The notes beneath the pieces are model-generated. The model was not told where the DNA came from. It ran no database searches and saw only the letters and a program-made list of their open reading frames with translations. Shown piece after piece: positions 9,884 to 19,665 of a stretch of 64,000 bases of DNA. Within the stretch, counting starts at the first letter, position 1; the number at the start of each line of letters is the position of its first letter. The stretch spans positions 434,001 through 498,000 of the forward strand of contig NZ_ATSX01000001.1 in assembly GCF_000527695.1 (NCBI RefSeq), in the 5' to 3' direction. The DNA is from Commensalibacter papalotli (ex Servin-Garciduenas et al. 2014). GTDB lineage: Bacteria; Pseudomonadota; Alphaproteobacteria; Acetobacterales; Acetobacteraceae. The position numbers were made by a program, and so were the translations under genes.

Positions 9884-10756
9884 ATGCTATTTTTAAAAAC
9901 CAGTTCTCAACAATCAGATTATTTATCATATAAAAAATTATTTAAAGGTGCTTTGTTAGGAGTATTTTTACTTTCAGGAGGAATGACTAGCGCCGCGTAT
10001 GCACAAGATCGCGATATGATTTCAATACAAAATCAAATTGAAGCCTTAAAAGCACAAGTTAGTCAATTACAACAAATGCCATCATCATCTGGCAGCTCTG
10101 ATCGTAATTCTAAGGGTAGTAGCCAAAATAATGGCGATCCAAGCGGCTTGTTACCTGAATTATTAACGAGAGTGAATAATTTAGAAGATCAACAGCGAAT
10201 TATGCGCGGGCAACTAGATGATTTAACCAATCAAGTACAAACAAAAATTGATTTATTAAATAAAAAAATCGATGATGCAAATTTCGCCGCTGGTGGAAGT
10301 GGTGGTGGGGCAAGCACCTCAGCTGCAGCACCAACAGCGTCTGTTTCAGAAAAACCTACTCCTCAGGCTACCCCAAGTGCTGGAAGCTCTTTAAAAGATG
10401 GACAGCAAGCACTAATGAATAAAAATTATTCTGAAGCAGAATCTATTGCACAAAATATTATAAAAACACCTCAAGGTAAAAAATCTGTTCCTGCTCATTT
10501 CTTGTTGGCACAATCTTTAGCAGGTCAGCAACGATACAAAGATGCATCTGTTGGGTATTTTGATATTTATAAAAAATTTCCAGATTCTACACGTGCACCA
10601 GAAGCACTGTTAGGGGTCAGCATTACTTTATTGAAAAATGGCGATAGTGCCGCTGCATGCCAGGCTTTGGGATTATTGAATAATAAATATCCAAATGCGT
10701 CCAGCCGTATTAAAGGGGCAGCATCAAACCTACATAAAAAAGCAAAATGTTCTTAA
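9884..10756 (+). CDS. cpoB: Cell division coordinator CpoB (YbgF family)
   Basis: 290 residues. The signal peptide ends around AAYAQ (about residue 41). A coiled coil follows (MISIQNQIEALKAQVSQLQ, about 45-65, and VNNLEDQQRIMRGQLDDL, about 97-125), then a Ser/Ala/Pro linker and a C-terminal TPR domain from about residue 172 (KDGQQALMNKNYSEAES). CpoB binds TolA and coordinates peptidoglycan synthesis with outer-membrane constriction. ATG 9884 has aaggat nine bases upstream. It is separated from pal by a terminator and probably has its own promoter; tilS starts ten bases after the stop. Confidence 0.9.
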   Translation: MLFLKTSSQQSDYLSYKKLFKGALLGVFLLSGGMTSAAYAQDRDMISIQNQIEALKAQVSQLQQMPSSSGSSDRNSKGSSQNNGDPSGLLPELLTRVNNLEDQQRIMRGQLDDLTNQVQTKIDLLNKKIDDANFAAGGSGGGASTSAAAPTASVSEKPTPQATPSAGSSLKDGQQALMNKNYSEAESIAQNIIKTPQGKKSVPAHFLLAQSLAGQQRYKDASVGYFDIYKKFPDSTRAPEALLGVSITLLKNGDSAAACQALGLLNNKYPNASSRIKGAASNLHKKAKCS

Positions 10757-10765
10757 TGTTGAATA

Positions 10766-12040
10766 ATGGATGATCAAGAAATTACTCCTCTTACTCAAGA
10801 GGAGTTCAATCAATATATAGAACCCTTAGGGCCATGGGGGGAAGATAGAGATAATATCTCTCCTATTGCAATAGCGGTTTCTGGTGGTGCAGATAGTTTA
10901 TGTCTTGCTTTACTAGCCCATGGATGGCGAAAGAATATTATTGCGTTTATTGTTGATCATCAATTAAGAGATTCTTCTACGCAAGAGGCTTTTATTACAC
11001 AAAAACGCTTGACTGACTTATCTATTCCATCTGAAATTTTAACACTAGATAATTTAAAATTAGGTTCAGCCCTAGAAGAACGGGCAAGAATAGCTAGATA
11101 TAATGCTTTATTTGATGCATGTGAAGAAAAAGGATGCGTTGATTTATTATTAGGTCATCATGCAGGGGATCAAGCAGAAACAGTTTTAATGCGCATTCGT
11201 GCAGGTAGTGCTGCTGATGGTTTGGCAGGGATGGCCTCTATTATGGAGTTGCCTAACATCCGATTGGTTAGACCGTTATTATCTGTATATCCTCAACGAT
11301 TACGTAAGACTTTGAAGCAAAAAAATGTTGCTTGGATAGAGGATAGTTCTAATCAAGATATGCGAATTCAAAGGAATAGAATAAGAAAAGAGCTTTCTTT
11401 GAGCTGGAGTAAGTCTGGAACGGTTTCTGTTTTATTAAAACGAGCATCTGAAGAAGGGTATTGTAGGATGAAGCGGGACCAAGAACAAGCAGATTTATTA
11501 GCTCAACAAGTTGAAATGAGACCTGAAGGATTTGCGATTTTATTTCCTAACTCAGTTGAGCCAAGGGCTTTAGGAGCAATAATTCGTACAATTTCAGGCT
11601 CTATTTATATACCGCTTTATCAGTCCATAGAAAGATTAAGTCGTCATTTGCGTGCTATGACCATTGGTGGGGTTAAAATACAACCAGCAGGCCGACTAGG
11701 TAAGGGATGGTTATTGTTTCGTGAAGAAGCAGCTATGCAGAATCGTATAAATGTCTATGAAGACTGTATTTGGGATCAGCGTTTTAGGGTCATTATTCCA
11801 AAAGATCAATTTAAAGCAGGAATTCAAATTGGTGCTTTGGGGAATGCTTATAAAGAATTTGCAAATCGTCAAACTCTACCTGCAGCTCTCTTGAGAGTTT
11901 TGCCTGCGTTTTGGGATGGCGATAATTTGTTGGCTGTCCCGCATTTAAATGTATTTTTGGATGATGTTATCAAAGAATGGCAAATTATTTTTCAACCCAA
12001 GCAACCAATGACACAAAGTTATCTTTTTTCAAGTGTATGA
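10766..12040 (+). CDS. tilS: tRNA(Ile)-lysidine synthase TilS
   Basis: 424 residues. TilS converts the wobble cytidine of the CAU anticodon of tRNA-Ile2 to lysidine so that it reads AUA. The ATP-pyrophosphatase motif AVSGGADS is at about residues 38-45. Further N-type ATPase motifs include LGHHAGDQAETVLMRIRAGS, the TilS family signature. The C-terminal region (about 230-424) is weakly conserved. The gene starts ten bases after cpoB and is followed by 186 bases without a gene before ftsH. cpoB-tilS-ftsH is a common alphaproteobacterial order. Confidence 0.94.
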   Translation: MDDQEITPLTQEEFNQYIEPLGPWGEDRDNISPIAIAVSGGADSLCLALLAHGWRKNIIAFIVDHQLRDSSTQEAFITQKRLTDLSIPSEILTLDNLKLGSALEERARIARYNALFDACEEKGCVDLLLGHHAGDQAETVLMRIRAGSAADGLAGMASIMELPNIRLVRPLLSVYPQRLRKTLKQKNVAWIEDSSNQDMRIQRNRIRKELSLSWSKSGTVSVLLKRASEEGYCRMKRDQEQADLLAQQVEMRPEGFAILFPNSVEPRALGAIIRTISGSIYIPLYQSIERLSRHLRAMTIGGVKIQPAGRLGKGWLLFREEAAMQNRINVYEDCIWDQRFRVIIPKDQFKAGIQIGALGNAYKEFANRQTLPAALLRVLPAFWDGDNLLAVPHLNVFLDDVIKEWQIIFQPKQPMTQSYLFSSV

Positions 12041-12226
12041 AAGAAATCAAATTTTGTTTAATATGGAAAATAAGTGAACAAAATAACTTTTAAGTCTATG
12101 AAAAATCTATTTTCGTTCTTATGTTAATTAGATAATAGTAAGCCATCAAACAAAATCATATTAATTTTGTTTAAAGGGTATGTAAAACAAGACGTGTTTG
12201 TATTGAACATTGAAATATAAAGTAGA

Positions 12227-14212
12227 ATGAACAAAAAAAATTTTGGCCGTAATTTAAGTTTGTGGGTTGTCGTGATCGTTTTGGTCATGTTGGTTGTTGG
12301 GGTTTTCCGCCCCGAAACAGAGCAATCTGCTGGGGAACAAATTAATTATACTCAGTTCATGGATAATATTAATGCAGATAAAATCAAATCTGTAGTTATC
12401 CAAGACCGTAATTTAAATGGTAAGTATAAAGATGGTAAGTCATTTACGACATATCTTCCTCCTTTTACCAATGATTTACTTACCCAACTAGCTAATAAAA
12501 ATGTAACAATTGAGTCAAAACCTTTGGATAATCAGCCTAATTTATTTTGGCGTTTGATTATTAATTTGCTTCCAACTCTATTAATTATTGGGTTGTTTAT
12601 TTTATTGATGCGCAATATGCAAGGTGCTGGTGGTAAAGCCATGGGTTTTGGCAAGTCCAAAGCCAAGATGTTGACAGAAAAACAAGGTCGAGTGACTTTT
12701 GCAGACGTTGCAGGTATTGATGAAGCAAAAGCAGAGTTAGAGGAAATTGTTGAATTTTTAAAAGATTCTCAAAAGTTCCAACGCTTGGGTGGTAAAATTC
12801 CTAAAGGTGTTTTGCTTGTAGGCCCACCAGGAACAGGTAAAACTTTGCTTGCTCGTGCAATTGCGGGTGAAGCAAATGTTCCTTTTTTTACCATTTCAGG
12901 TTCTGATTTTGTTGAAATGTTCGTTGGTGTGGGTGCATCCCGCGTGCGCGATATGTTTGAACAAGGGAAAAAAAATGCGCCTTGTATTATCTTTATCGAT
13001 GAAATCGATGCAGTAGGTCGTCATCGTGGCATGGGTATGGGCGGTGGAAATGATGAACGTGAGCAAACATTAAACCAAATGTTGGTTGAAATGGATGGGT
13101 TTGACAGTAATGAAAGTGTTATTTTGATTGCTGCAACCAACCGTCCTGATGTTTTGGATCCAGCCCTTTTGCGCCCAGGACGTTTTGATCGTCAAGTTAT
13201 GGTTCCTAATCCTGATGTTGTAGGGCGTGAAAAGATTTTGCGTGTGCATATGCGCAATGTGCCTTTGGCTTCTGATGTTGATCCAAAAGTTATCGCTCGT
13301 GGAACCCCTGGATTTTCAGGTGCAGACTTGGCAAATTTGGTTAATGAGGCGGCTTTGTTGGCAGCTCGATTAAATCGCCGTACAGTTTCGATGATTGAAT
13401 TTGAAAATGCCAAAGACAAAGTAATGATGGGTGCTGAACGTAGATCTTTGGTGATGAGTGACGAAGAAAAGAGAAATACTGCTTATCATGAAGCGGGACA
13501 TGCTCTTTGTGCTCTTTTAATTCCTGGATGTGATCCTGTTCATAAAGCAACGATTATTCCTCGTGGTCGTGCGCTGGGAATGGTAATGAGCTTACCAGAA
13601 GGAGATCGTTATTCCGAAACTAGGTTAAGATGCAAAGCTCGCCTTGTATTAGCTATGGGGGGACGTTGTGGTGAAGAATTAGCCTTTGGTCCTGAAAATG
13701 TCACTAGTGGTGCCTCTGGAGATATCAAAATGGCAACGAATCTTGCTCGTAACATGGTTACAGAGTGGGGGATGAGTGAAAAACTTGGTATGATTAATTA
13801 TGATGACAAAGACCAAGGTTATATGGGGCAAAGTAATACTGTTTCTGGTTCTACTATTCGGGAAATTGAGATTGAAGTTAAGCAATTAGTTGATGAAGCC
13901 TATGAGCGAGCAATGAATTTGCTAATTGAACACAGAGAACAGTGGGAAAGATTAGCAAAGGGTTTGTTAGAGTATGAAACTTTGAATGCAGATGAAATTC
14001 AACGTGTGTTACGTGGAGAGAAAATTGAACGTAGTTTAGTTGATGATTCGACTAAAAACCTTCGTTCATCTGTTCCTGAAGTTAGTTCGGAAGAAAAAAC
14101 AGAATCTACAAATCAGATTAAACCTGAAGTAGAGATGGAAAATAAAGAATCAACGATTATTTCTCAAGAAAAAGCAGAAGGAAAAGAAGATAAAACAGAA
14201 CCTACTGCTTGA
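12227..14212 (+). CDS. ftsH: ATP-dependent zinc metalloprotease FtsH
   Basis: 661 residues. FtsH is a membrane-bound AAA+ protease that degrades misassembled membrane proteins and regulators such as LpxC and sigma-32. Transmembrane helices lie at about residues 10-27 and 107-128, with a periplasmic domain between. Walker A GPPGTGKT is at 199-206, Walker B with FIDEIDA at about 256-262, the second region of homology includes RPGRFDRQ, and the zinc site HEAGH is at 421-425. The last 40 residues are charged (Glu/Lys/Ser/Thr) and look disordered. A clear terminator follows. Confidence 0.98.
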   Translation: MNKKNFGRNLSLWVVVIVLVMLVVGVFRPETEQSAGEQINYTQFMDNINADKIKSVVIQDRNLNGKYKDGKSFTTYLPPFTNDLLTQLANKNVTIESKPLDNQPNLFWRLIINLLPTLLIIGLFILLMRNMQGAGGKAMGFGKSKAKMLTEKQGRVTFADVAGIDEAKAELEEIVEFLKDSQKFQRLGGKIPKGVLLVGPPGTGKTLLARAIAGEANVPFFTISGSDFVEMFVGVGASRVRDMFEQGKKNAPCIIFIDEIDAVGRHRGMGMGGGNDEREQTLNQMLVEMDGFDSNESVILIAATNRPDVLDPALLRPGRFDRQVMVPNPDVVGREKILRVHMRNVPLASDVDPKVIARGTPGFSGADLANLVNEAALLAARLNRRTVSMIEFENAKDKVMMGAERRSLVMSDEEKRNTAYHEAGHALCALLIPGCDPVHKATIIPRGRALGMVMSLPEGDRYSETRLRCKARLVLAMGGRCGEELAFGPENVTSGASGDIKMATNLARNMVTEWGMSEKLGMINYDDKDQGYMGQSNTVSGSTIREIEIEVKQLVDEAYERAMNLLIEHREQWERLAKGLLEYETLNADEIQRVLRGEKIERSLVDDSTKNLRSSVPEVSSEEKTESTNQIKPEVEMENKESTIISQEKAEGKEDKTEPTA

Positions 14213-14238
14213 TTTATTTACTTAATAATCTGTTTTTT

Positions 14239-14270
14239 AAAAGTGAAAGAAGAAATTCTTTCACTTTTTT
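14239..14270 (+). terminator. Rho-independent terminator after ftsH
   Basis: A 13-base perfect inverted repeat (14239-14251 and 14256-14268) closed by a gaaa tetraloop and followed by T residues. It lies 27 bases after the ftsH stop and separates ftsH from folP. Confidence 0.85.
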
Positions 14271-14317
14271 TATATCAAGACTTGGCGAATGCGCGATCTC
14301 TTTATATTAATTAAAAG

Positions 14318-15340
14318 ATGCAAAAAGATTTATTTATAGAACCGCTGTCATTTTTATATGATGATATTGCCCAACAAGCGATCAAATCCAAAAAAGCTTA
14401 TCCTTTTTTAGGTCAAAAGAAACTGGCCTTTTCTATGTTAAGGTCAATTAACTCAGATCAAAATGGATTGCCGATATCTATGGATGCTATTCCTATGCAT
14501 TGGCAAGAAAAGTTAGAACAATTTTCCTTGCCATTACCTTTGGCAGGTTTGCCTAATGGTTCCTTAGTGATGGGTATTTTAAATATTACTCCTGATAGTT
14601 TTAGTGATGGTGGCAAGTATTTTCGACCTAATGATGCGGTTCGAGCTGCACATCAAATGGTTCAAGATGGTGCAGTTATTATTGATATTGGTGGAGAAAG
14701 TACCCGACCAGGATCTATTGCAATCACACCACAAGAGGAATGCGAACGTATTTTACCGGTGATTAAAGCATTACAAGGATGTGGTGCATTACTTTCAGTT
14801 GATACGCGCCATGCATATACAATGCGTTATGCCCTTGAGGCAGGTGTAGATATTATCAATGATATTTCAGCTTTAGAAGACCCACTAAGTGCCAAAATTA
14901 TAGCTGACGCAAAATGTCCAGTGATGTTAATGCATATGCGTGGAACACCACAGACGATGGTAAACTATACAAATTATGATAATATCCTATATGATGTATT
15001 ATTCGAACTTCAGCAGAAAATCGAGTTTGCAGAGCAAGCAGGCATTCATCGTGATCAAATTATTATTGATCCAGGAATAGGTTTTGCAAAAAATAAACAG
15101 CATAATTTATTGTTAATAAAACATTTTCCTATTTTTGCTAACTTAGGGTGTCGTTTATTGTTGGCGGTATCAAGAAAACGTTTTATTAAAGAGATTATGA
15201 GTAATATTGATTGTGAGCATTATGATTGGGGAACAATAGTTTCGTCTTTACCATTTATGATGGTTGGTAATGGTATTATTCGTGTGCATAATGTGCCAGC
15301 AATGGTACAGTCAATGAAACTATGGCAAGCTTTACATTAA
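14318..15340 (+). CDS. folP: Dihydropteroate synthase
   Basis: 340 residues. FolP condenses p-aminobenzoate with dihydropterin pyrophosphate in folate synthesis and is the sulfonamide target. The TIM-barrel signatures are present: GILNITPDSFSDGG near residues 86-99, DIGGESTRPGS near 123-133 and DPGIGFAKN near 252-260. The first 80 residues are an extension that resembles the N-terminal part seen in alphaproteobacterial FolP. The ATG is 105 bases after the ftsH stop. glmM follows after 42 bases, and ftsH-folP-glmM is a conserved order. Confidence 0.95.
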   Translation: MQKDLFIEPLSFLYDDIAQQAIKSKKAYPFLGQKKLAFSMLRSINSDQNGLPISMDAIPMHWQEKLEQFSLPLPLAGLPNGSLVMGILNITPDSFSDGGKYFRPNDAVRAAHQMVQDGAVIIDIGGESTRPGSIAITPQEECERILPVIKALQGCGALLSVDTRHAYTMRYALEAGVDIINDISALEDPLSAKIIADAKCPVMLMHMRGTPQTMVNYTNYDNILYDVLFELQQKIEFAEQAGIHRDQIIIDPGIGFAKNKQHNLLLIKHFPIFANLGCRLLLAVSRKRFIKEIMSNIDCEHYDWGTIVSSLPFMMVGNGIIRVHNVPAMVQSMKLWQALH

Positions 15341-15382
15341 AAGCAAAAAAGCTGTTTAAATCAAATAACCTTGGGCAAATAA

Positions 15383-16744
15383 ATGAGCAATCAAAGAGTT
15401 TTTTTTGGAACAGATGGAATTCGCGGAACGGCTAATACTAATCCTATGACAGTTGAGGTTGCTCAAAAATTAGGGCAAGCAGTAGGTTTATTATTTTTGA
15501 ACAAAGCTGATAAAAGACGACATCAAGTTTTAATTGGCAAAGACACACGTTTATCGGGTTATATGATTGAGAGTGCTTTGGTAGCAGGTTTTCTCTCTGC
15601 AGGTATGGATGTTGTAGTTGTTGGGCCAGTGCCTACTCCAGCGATTGCGATGTTAACACGCTCACTGAGAGCTGATTTAGGCGTGATGATTTCTGCCTCA
15701 CATAATCCTTATTATGATAATGGGATTAAGATCTTTAATCGTGATGGATTTAAGCTTTCTGATGCTCAAGAAATTGAAATTGAGAATTTGATACAATCTG
15801 ATTTTTCTAGTCAGTTAGCAAGCCCTAAACATATTGGACGAGCTGTTCGTTTGGATGATGCAGCGGGTCGATATATTGAACATGCTAAAGCTTCTTTCCC
15901 AAGACAATATCGTTTAAATGGATTGAAAATCGTTATTGATTGTGCCAATGGTGCCGCTTATAAAGTTGCCCCCACAGCTTTATGGGAGCTAGGGGCAGAG
16001 GTTATTTCTTTGGGATGCAATCCTAATGGATTTAACATTAATGATAAATGCGGTTCAACCTATCCAGAGGCTCTAGGAAAGGCTGTGATAGAGCATCAAG
16101 CAGATATTGGTATTGCCCTTGATGGGGATGCAGATAGAATGTTATTGGTTGATGAGACTGGTAAAGTTATGGATGGGGATCAAATTTTAGCATTGATTGC
16201 TTCTTCTTGGGCAGCCAAAGGTGATTTACCAAATAAATGTGTGGTTGCAACGATTATGTCTAATATGGGATTGGAACGTTTCTTAAATTCCAAAGATATT
16301 GAGCTGTTAAGAACTCGTGTAGGTGATCGGTATGTTGTTGAGAAAATGCGTGAGTTAGGCTGTATTATTGGTGGTGAGCAATCTGGGCATATGATTTTAT
16401 CAGACTTCTCGACAACAGGGGACGGGCTGATAGCAGCGTTGCAAGTTTTGGCAGTTTTGGTTGAAAAGCAAGAGAAAGCAAGCAAAGTTTGTAATATGTT
16501 TGCGCCTTTTCCACAAGAATTAAGAAATATTCGCTTTGAGGGAAATGATCCTTTGACACATGAAAGTGTTAAAAAAGCATTGCGACAAGCCGAAGAACAG
16601 TTGGGAAAAGATGGACGGATTGTCCTCAGAAAAAGCGGTACAGAACCTCTGATTCGTGTTATGGCCGAGGCAGAGGATTACAGTACAGTAGATCAAATTC
16701 TTACGCAATTATGCACAATCATTAAAAAAGTTAATGAGAGTTGA
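15383..16744 (+). CDS. glmM: Phosphoglucosamine mutase GlmM
   Basis: 453 residues. GlmM interconverts glucosamine-6-phosphate and glucosamine-1-phosphate on the way to UDP-GlcNAc for peptidoglycan and lipopolysaccharide. The phosphoserine loop [11 protein letters not shown] places the catalytic serine at about residue 106. The metal-binding loop DGDADR is near residue 245, the sugar-binding loop GGEQSGH near 330 and the phosphate-binding loop [14 protein letters not shown] near 414-427. The TGA stop directly abuts the stop of the convergent gene on the other strand, with no spacer. Confidence 0.97.
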   Translation: MSNQRVFFGTDGIRGTANTNPMTVEVAQKLGQAVGLLFLNKADKRRHQVLIGKDTRLSGYMIESALVAGFLSAGMDVVVVGPVPTPAIAMLTRSLRADLGVMISASHNPYYDNGIKIFNRDGFKLSDAQEIEIENLIQSDFSSQLASPKHIGRAVRLDDAAGRYIEHAKASFPRQYRLNGLKIVIDCANGAAYKVAPTALWELGAEVISLGCNPNGFNINDKCGSTYPEALGKAVIEHQADIGIALDGDADRMLLVDETGKVMDGDQILALIASSWAAKGDLPNKCVVATIMSNMGLERFLNSKDIELLRTRVGDRYVVEKMRELGCIIGGEQSGHMILSDFSTTGDGLIAALQVLAVLVEKQEKASKVCNMFAPFPQELRNIRFEGNDPLTHESVKKALRQAEEQLGKDGRIVLRKSGTEPLIRVMAEAEDYSTVDQILTQLCTIIKKVNES

Positions 16745-17449
16745 TCATTTTTTTTTGCTTCTTATTAAGAGGTAAGAAATAACATCATTTACCAGTTGGT
16801 TGGTTTGCACAAAGAAACTGGCTGGTGCTGAGAGTAATTGCTGGGTAGGTTGGATGTAAAGATCATTTGTTAAATCTAAAGAAGAACTGTTGATTAATCC
16901 TTGCAGAAGATATGGGGTTGTTTGTGGATGAAATTGTATACCAATAGCATTCTTTTTTATTTGGAAAGCTTGATTTTTACAAATTTGGCTTGAAGCTAAT
17001 AAGGTTGCATTTTCAGGGATTTCAAATTCATCTGTATGCCAAAATAAACTGGTGAAATTATCTGGAAAATGAAAACAACCTTTTTTAGTAGTAGATTCGC
17101 CTTTAATAGGAAACCAACCAATCGCTTTATGAGGAGCAGGAGAGACTTTTGCTCCATAAATATTAGCGATCAACTGTGCGCCAAAACAGACGCCTAAGGT
17201 TGGAATATTCTTTTCAATAGCTTGTTTAATAAGCTCTTTTTCTTTTTTCAACCAAGGGTATTGATCCTCATCATGAACACTCATCGGTCCATTCAAGATA
17301 ATGAGCAAGCTAGCAGAGTCAACATTTGGTAGAGGAGAATCTTGTTTATATAAAAAACAGATATCTGTCGCAAAGCCTTGTTCATGCAGCCATGACAGGA
17401 TATATCCAGGTCCATCGGAAATAGTGTGCTGTAAAATAATAGCTCTCAT
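16745..17449 (-). CDS. Class I glutamine amidotransferase-like protein
   Basis: 234 residues with a type 1 glutamine amidotransferase fold, the kind found in stand-alone proteins related to the GMP synthase amidotransferase domain. The nucleophile elbow LGVCFGAQLIA places Cys88 correctly, and the histidine of the triad is in GIQFHPQ. No synthetase domain is attached, so the acceptor is unknown; family members have been linked to gamma-glutamyl compound breakdown. I start at ATG 17449 (MRAIILQHT); the longer frame would begin with TTG at 17464. It is convergent with glmM, stop against stop. Confidence 0.8.
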   Translation of the reverse strand: MRAIILQHTISDGPGYILSWLHEQGFATDICFLYKQDSPLPNVDSASLLIILNGPMSVHDEDQYPWLKKEKELIKQAIEKNIPTLGVCFGAQLIANIYGAKVSPAPHKAIGWFPIKGESTTKKGCFHFPDNFTSLFWHTDEFEIPENATLLASSQICKNQAFQIKKNAIGIQFHPQTTPYLLQGLINSSSLDLTNDLYIQPTQQLLSAPASFFVQTNQLVNDVISYLLIRSKKK

Positions 17450-17643
17450 TTTAGACCATTTCAAATATTTAAGTATAACTATTGCAGTTATTTTATAATA
17501 CGTATAACTATATTTTAATATATACTAATTATAAGGTTATAATATTTATTTCTAATAAATTATATAAATAAAGCCCTCATTAAATAATAACGAGAGCTTC
17601 ATTAATCAAGTTAGTTATAGATGTTTTCTATAAAAAGTTAAAC

Positions 17644-18192
17644 TTAGAGAGTTGCTTCGCCTTTATGCCAGCTACATGGGCACAGACCACCATCTTGTAA
17701 AGCATCAACAATACGCAAAAATTCATCAGGATTACGGCCAACTGATAAATCATTAGCACTGACGTGACGAATAATGCCTTTTGGATCAACAACAAATGTT
17801 GCACGAAGGTTTACACCAGCTTCGTAATGTAAAACACCTAATGCAGAAGAAAGCTCACGTTTATTATCAGCTAGCATTGGGATGTTAAGATTTTTCAATT
17901 GTGCGTTATGTAAACGCCAATTTAAGTGGACAAAAGCAGAGTCAATAGAAAGACCATAAACAGCAACATCACGACTAGCAAATTCTTTTGCCATATCGCT
18001 GAATGCAACGATTTCTGTTGGGCAAATGAAAGTAAAATCCATTGGCCAGAAAAAGAATAATTTCCATTTTCCGCTGTCGTCTTTGTTAGAAATTGTTTGG
18101 AATTTACCTTCTGCACCTTGATCTAAGCCTGCTTGTCCTGCAGCAACGGCTTCTAGACTAAATGATGGGAATTGATCACCAACTGTTAACAT
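17644..18192 (-). CDS. ahpC: Alkyl hydroperoxide reductase C-type peroxiredoxin
   Basis: 182 residues of the two-cysteine peroxiredoxin family. The peroxidatic Cys57 is in TFICPTE. Resolving-type cysteines lie in the C-terminal GGLCPCSWHKGEATL (Cys171 and Cys173), a CPC ending seen in AhpC proteins of the actinobacterial and alphaproteobacterial kind. It reduces hydrogen peroxide, organic peroxides and peroxynitrite. I start at ATG 18192 because ggagat lies just upstream of it; a longer frame from 18204 would begin on the ATG that overlaps this ribosome site. No ahpF or ahpD is adjacent. It is divergent from oxyR. Confidence 0.9.
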   Translation of the reverse strand: MLTVGDQFPSFSLEAVAAGQAGLDQGAEGKFQTISNKDDSGKWKLFFFWPMDFTFICPTEIVAFSDMAKEFASRDVAVYGLSIDSAFVHLNWRLHNAQLKNLNIPMLADNKRELSSALGVLHYEAGVNLRATFVVDPKGIIRHVSANDLSVGRNPDEFLRIVDALQDGGLCPCSWHKGEATL

Positions 18193-18221
18193 ATTTATCT
18201 CCATATAATTATTAAAAAGGA

Positions 18222-18237
18222 ATAGATAATATTCTAT
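18222..18237. promoter_or_regulatory. Candidate OxyR-type operator between ahpC and oxyR
   Basis: In the 121-base divergent gap, atagataatattctat has arms ATAGA and TCTAT around six central bases. This resembles an OxyR half-site pair (ATAG...CTAT), though the spacing is eight where the enterobacterial consensus has seven. It lies 30 bases upstream of the ahpC start and about 77 upstream of the oxyR start. Location and symmetry suggest shared control by OxyR. That is inference. Confidence 0.4.
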
Positions 18238-18313
18238 ACTCTATTTATATTTATGGGTATTTATGATTAAATATTCAAATGAATTCTTTAGTAATGAATG
18301 ATTGAAAAAATCG

Positions 18314-19231
18314 ATGGACATTCTTCCTTCACCACAACAGTTACGTTATTTGATTGCCCTATCTGAGCAAAGACACTTTGGTAGAGCTGCTAATGTATGC
18401 TCTGTAACTCAATCTACTTTGTCTGCAGGAATATTGAATTTAGAACGTCAGTTTGATGTTTCAATTTTGGATAGAACTGCTGGAAAAAGAGTAGTTTTTA
18501 CCCCAATTGGTGAAGAAGTCATTGTACAGGCAAAAGCTGCTTTACAGGGCCTCGAATCGGTTAGAGATATTATTAATTTTTCCCAAGAGCCATTTTCTTC
18601 ATCGTTGAAACTGGGGATAATTCCAACGATTGCACCTTATATTTTAACGCCTGTTATTCATAATATTAAAAATATATATCCAAAATTAACGCTTAATATT
18701 CACGAAGATTTGACTGAAAGTCTGATGGAAAAATTAGCAATTGGATTTTTGGATCTCTTGATTATTGCTATGCCATGTGATTGCAGTGGTGTGGAAACTT
18801 ATGCTTTGTTCAAGGATGATTTTTATTTAATTATACCTAAAAATCATATTTTAGAACAGTTTGATAAAGTGCCTTTACAAAAAATAGATATTAAAGAAGT
18901 TATTTCTTTGCAAGATGGGCACTGTCTGCGTGATCAGACACTAGATATGTGTAGGCAAGGGCAAAGCTTTAAAGCAGTGACAGATGCGCAGAATGATTTT
19001 ACCGCATCTTCACTAAAGACTGTTATTAATATGGTCGGAGCAGGTCTTGGCGTTGCATTTATTCCAAAGATGGCAATAGAAAGTGAAATTGTAGATCGCA
19101 CTGATATTGTCGTCAGAGTATTGGATGGGAATCCGACTTGTCGTACCATTGGTTTGGCTTGGAGACGCAATTCTTTGAGAGCAAGTGAATTTAAACAACT
19201 TGAAAAAGTTTTTCAAAATTTAAAAATGTAG
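18314..19231 (+). CDS. oxyR: Hydrogen peroxide-sensing LysR-type regulator OxyR
   Basis: 305 residues. The N-terminal winged helix-turn-helix is at about 1-65 (LPSPQQLRYLIALSEQRHFGRAANVCSV). The C-terminal sensor domain has DGHCLRDQTLDMC, with Cys204 and Cys213 nine residues apart, matching the redox pair Cys199 and Cys208 of E. coli OxyR. It should activate ahpC when oxidised. I start at ATG 18314; a TTG at 18302 would add four residues. It is divergent from ahpC, the expected target. The rpmJ gene follows 80 bases later. Confidence 0.93.
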   Translation: MDILPSPQQLRYLIALSEQRHFGRAANVCSVTQSTLSAGILNLERQFDVSILDRTAGKRVVFTPIGEEVIVQAKAALQGLESVRDIINFSQEPFSSSLKLGIIPTIAPYILTPVIHNIKNIYPKLTLNIHEDLTESLMEKLAIGFLDLLIIAMPCDCSGVETYALFKDDFYLIIPKNHILEQFDKVPLQKIDIKEVISLQDGHCLRDQTLDMCRQGQSFKAVTDAQNDFTASSLKTVINMVGAGLGVAFIPKMAIESEIVDRTDIVVRVLDGNPTCRTIGLAWRRNSLRASEFKQLEKVFQNLKM

Positions 19232-19311
19232 TCTTAGGATTTGACTTTTTCTTATTTTTCTTTATATAAGAGCTAACTTTCGAATTTATTGCCTTGGGTG
19301 GAATTGAAATT

Positions 19312-19437
19312 ATGAAAATTAGAAACAGCTTACGTTCGGCTAAATTGCGTGACAAAGACTGCCGTATCGTTCGTCGTCATGGAAGAGTATATGTTATTAA
19401 TAAGAAAAATCCACGTATGAAAGCACGTCAAGGTTAA
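19312..19437 (+). CDS. rpmJ: 50S ribosomal protein L36 (cysteine-poor form)
   Basis: 41 residues, opening [17 protein letters not shown] and ending PRMKARQG. This is the L36 type without the four zinc ligands of the classical form: only one cysteine remains. The gene stands alone rather than in the spc operon, as is usual in alphaproteobacteria. A very strong terminator follows 63 bases after the stop. No convincing Shine-Dalgarno precedes the ATG (ggaattgaaattatg gives a partial gga). Confidence 0.95.
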   Translation: MKIRNSLRSAKLRDKDCRIVRRHGRVYVINKKNPRMKARQG

Positions 19438-19500
19438 TCTTATTAATTCACATTTGATTTAGTCATTTTTTTAATGATGATCTTTTATGAATATGAATCT

Positions 19501-19536
19501 AAAAAAGGCTTCTAATTTACATTAGAAGCCTTTTTT
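19501..19536. terminator. Rho-independent terminator after rpmJ
   Basis: A 16-base perfect inverted repeat (19501-19516 and 19521-19536) with loop ttac. The core is ggcttctaat and attagaagcc. It is flanked by six A on the left and six T on the right, so it is a textbook terminator on the plus strand, and also symmetrical on the minus strand. Confidence 0.92.
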
Positions 19537-19665
19537 GTATATAAAATTATGTTTAAATATCATAAACTAAACTAATATCTTTTAAACGAGAGAATAAAAC
19601 ATCAATTTTATTAAAGTCATTAATCTTATTCGGTCCAGTTAATAATCTATTGAGAGATCTTATGC

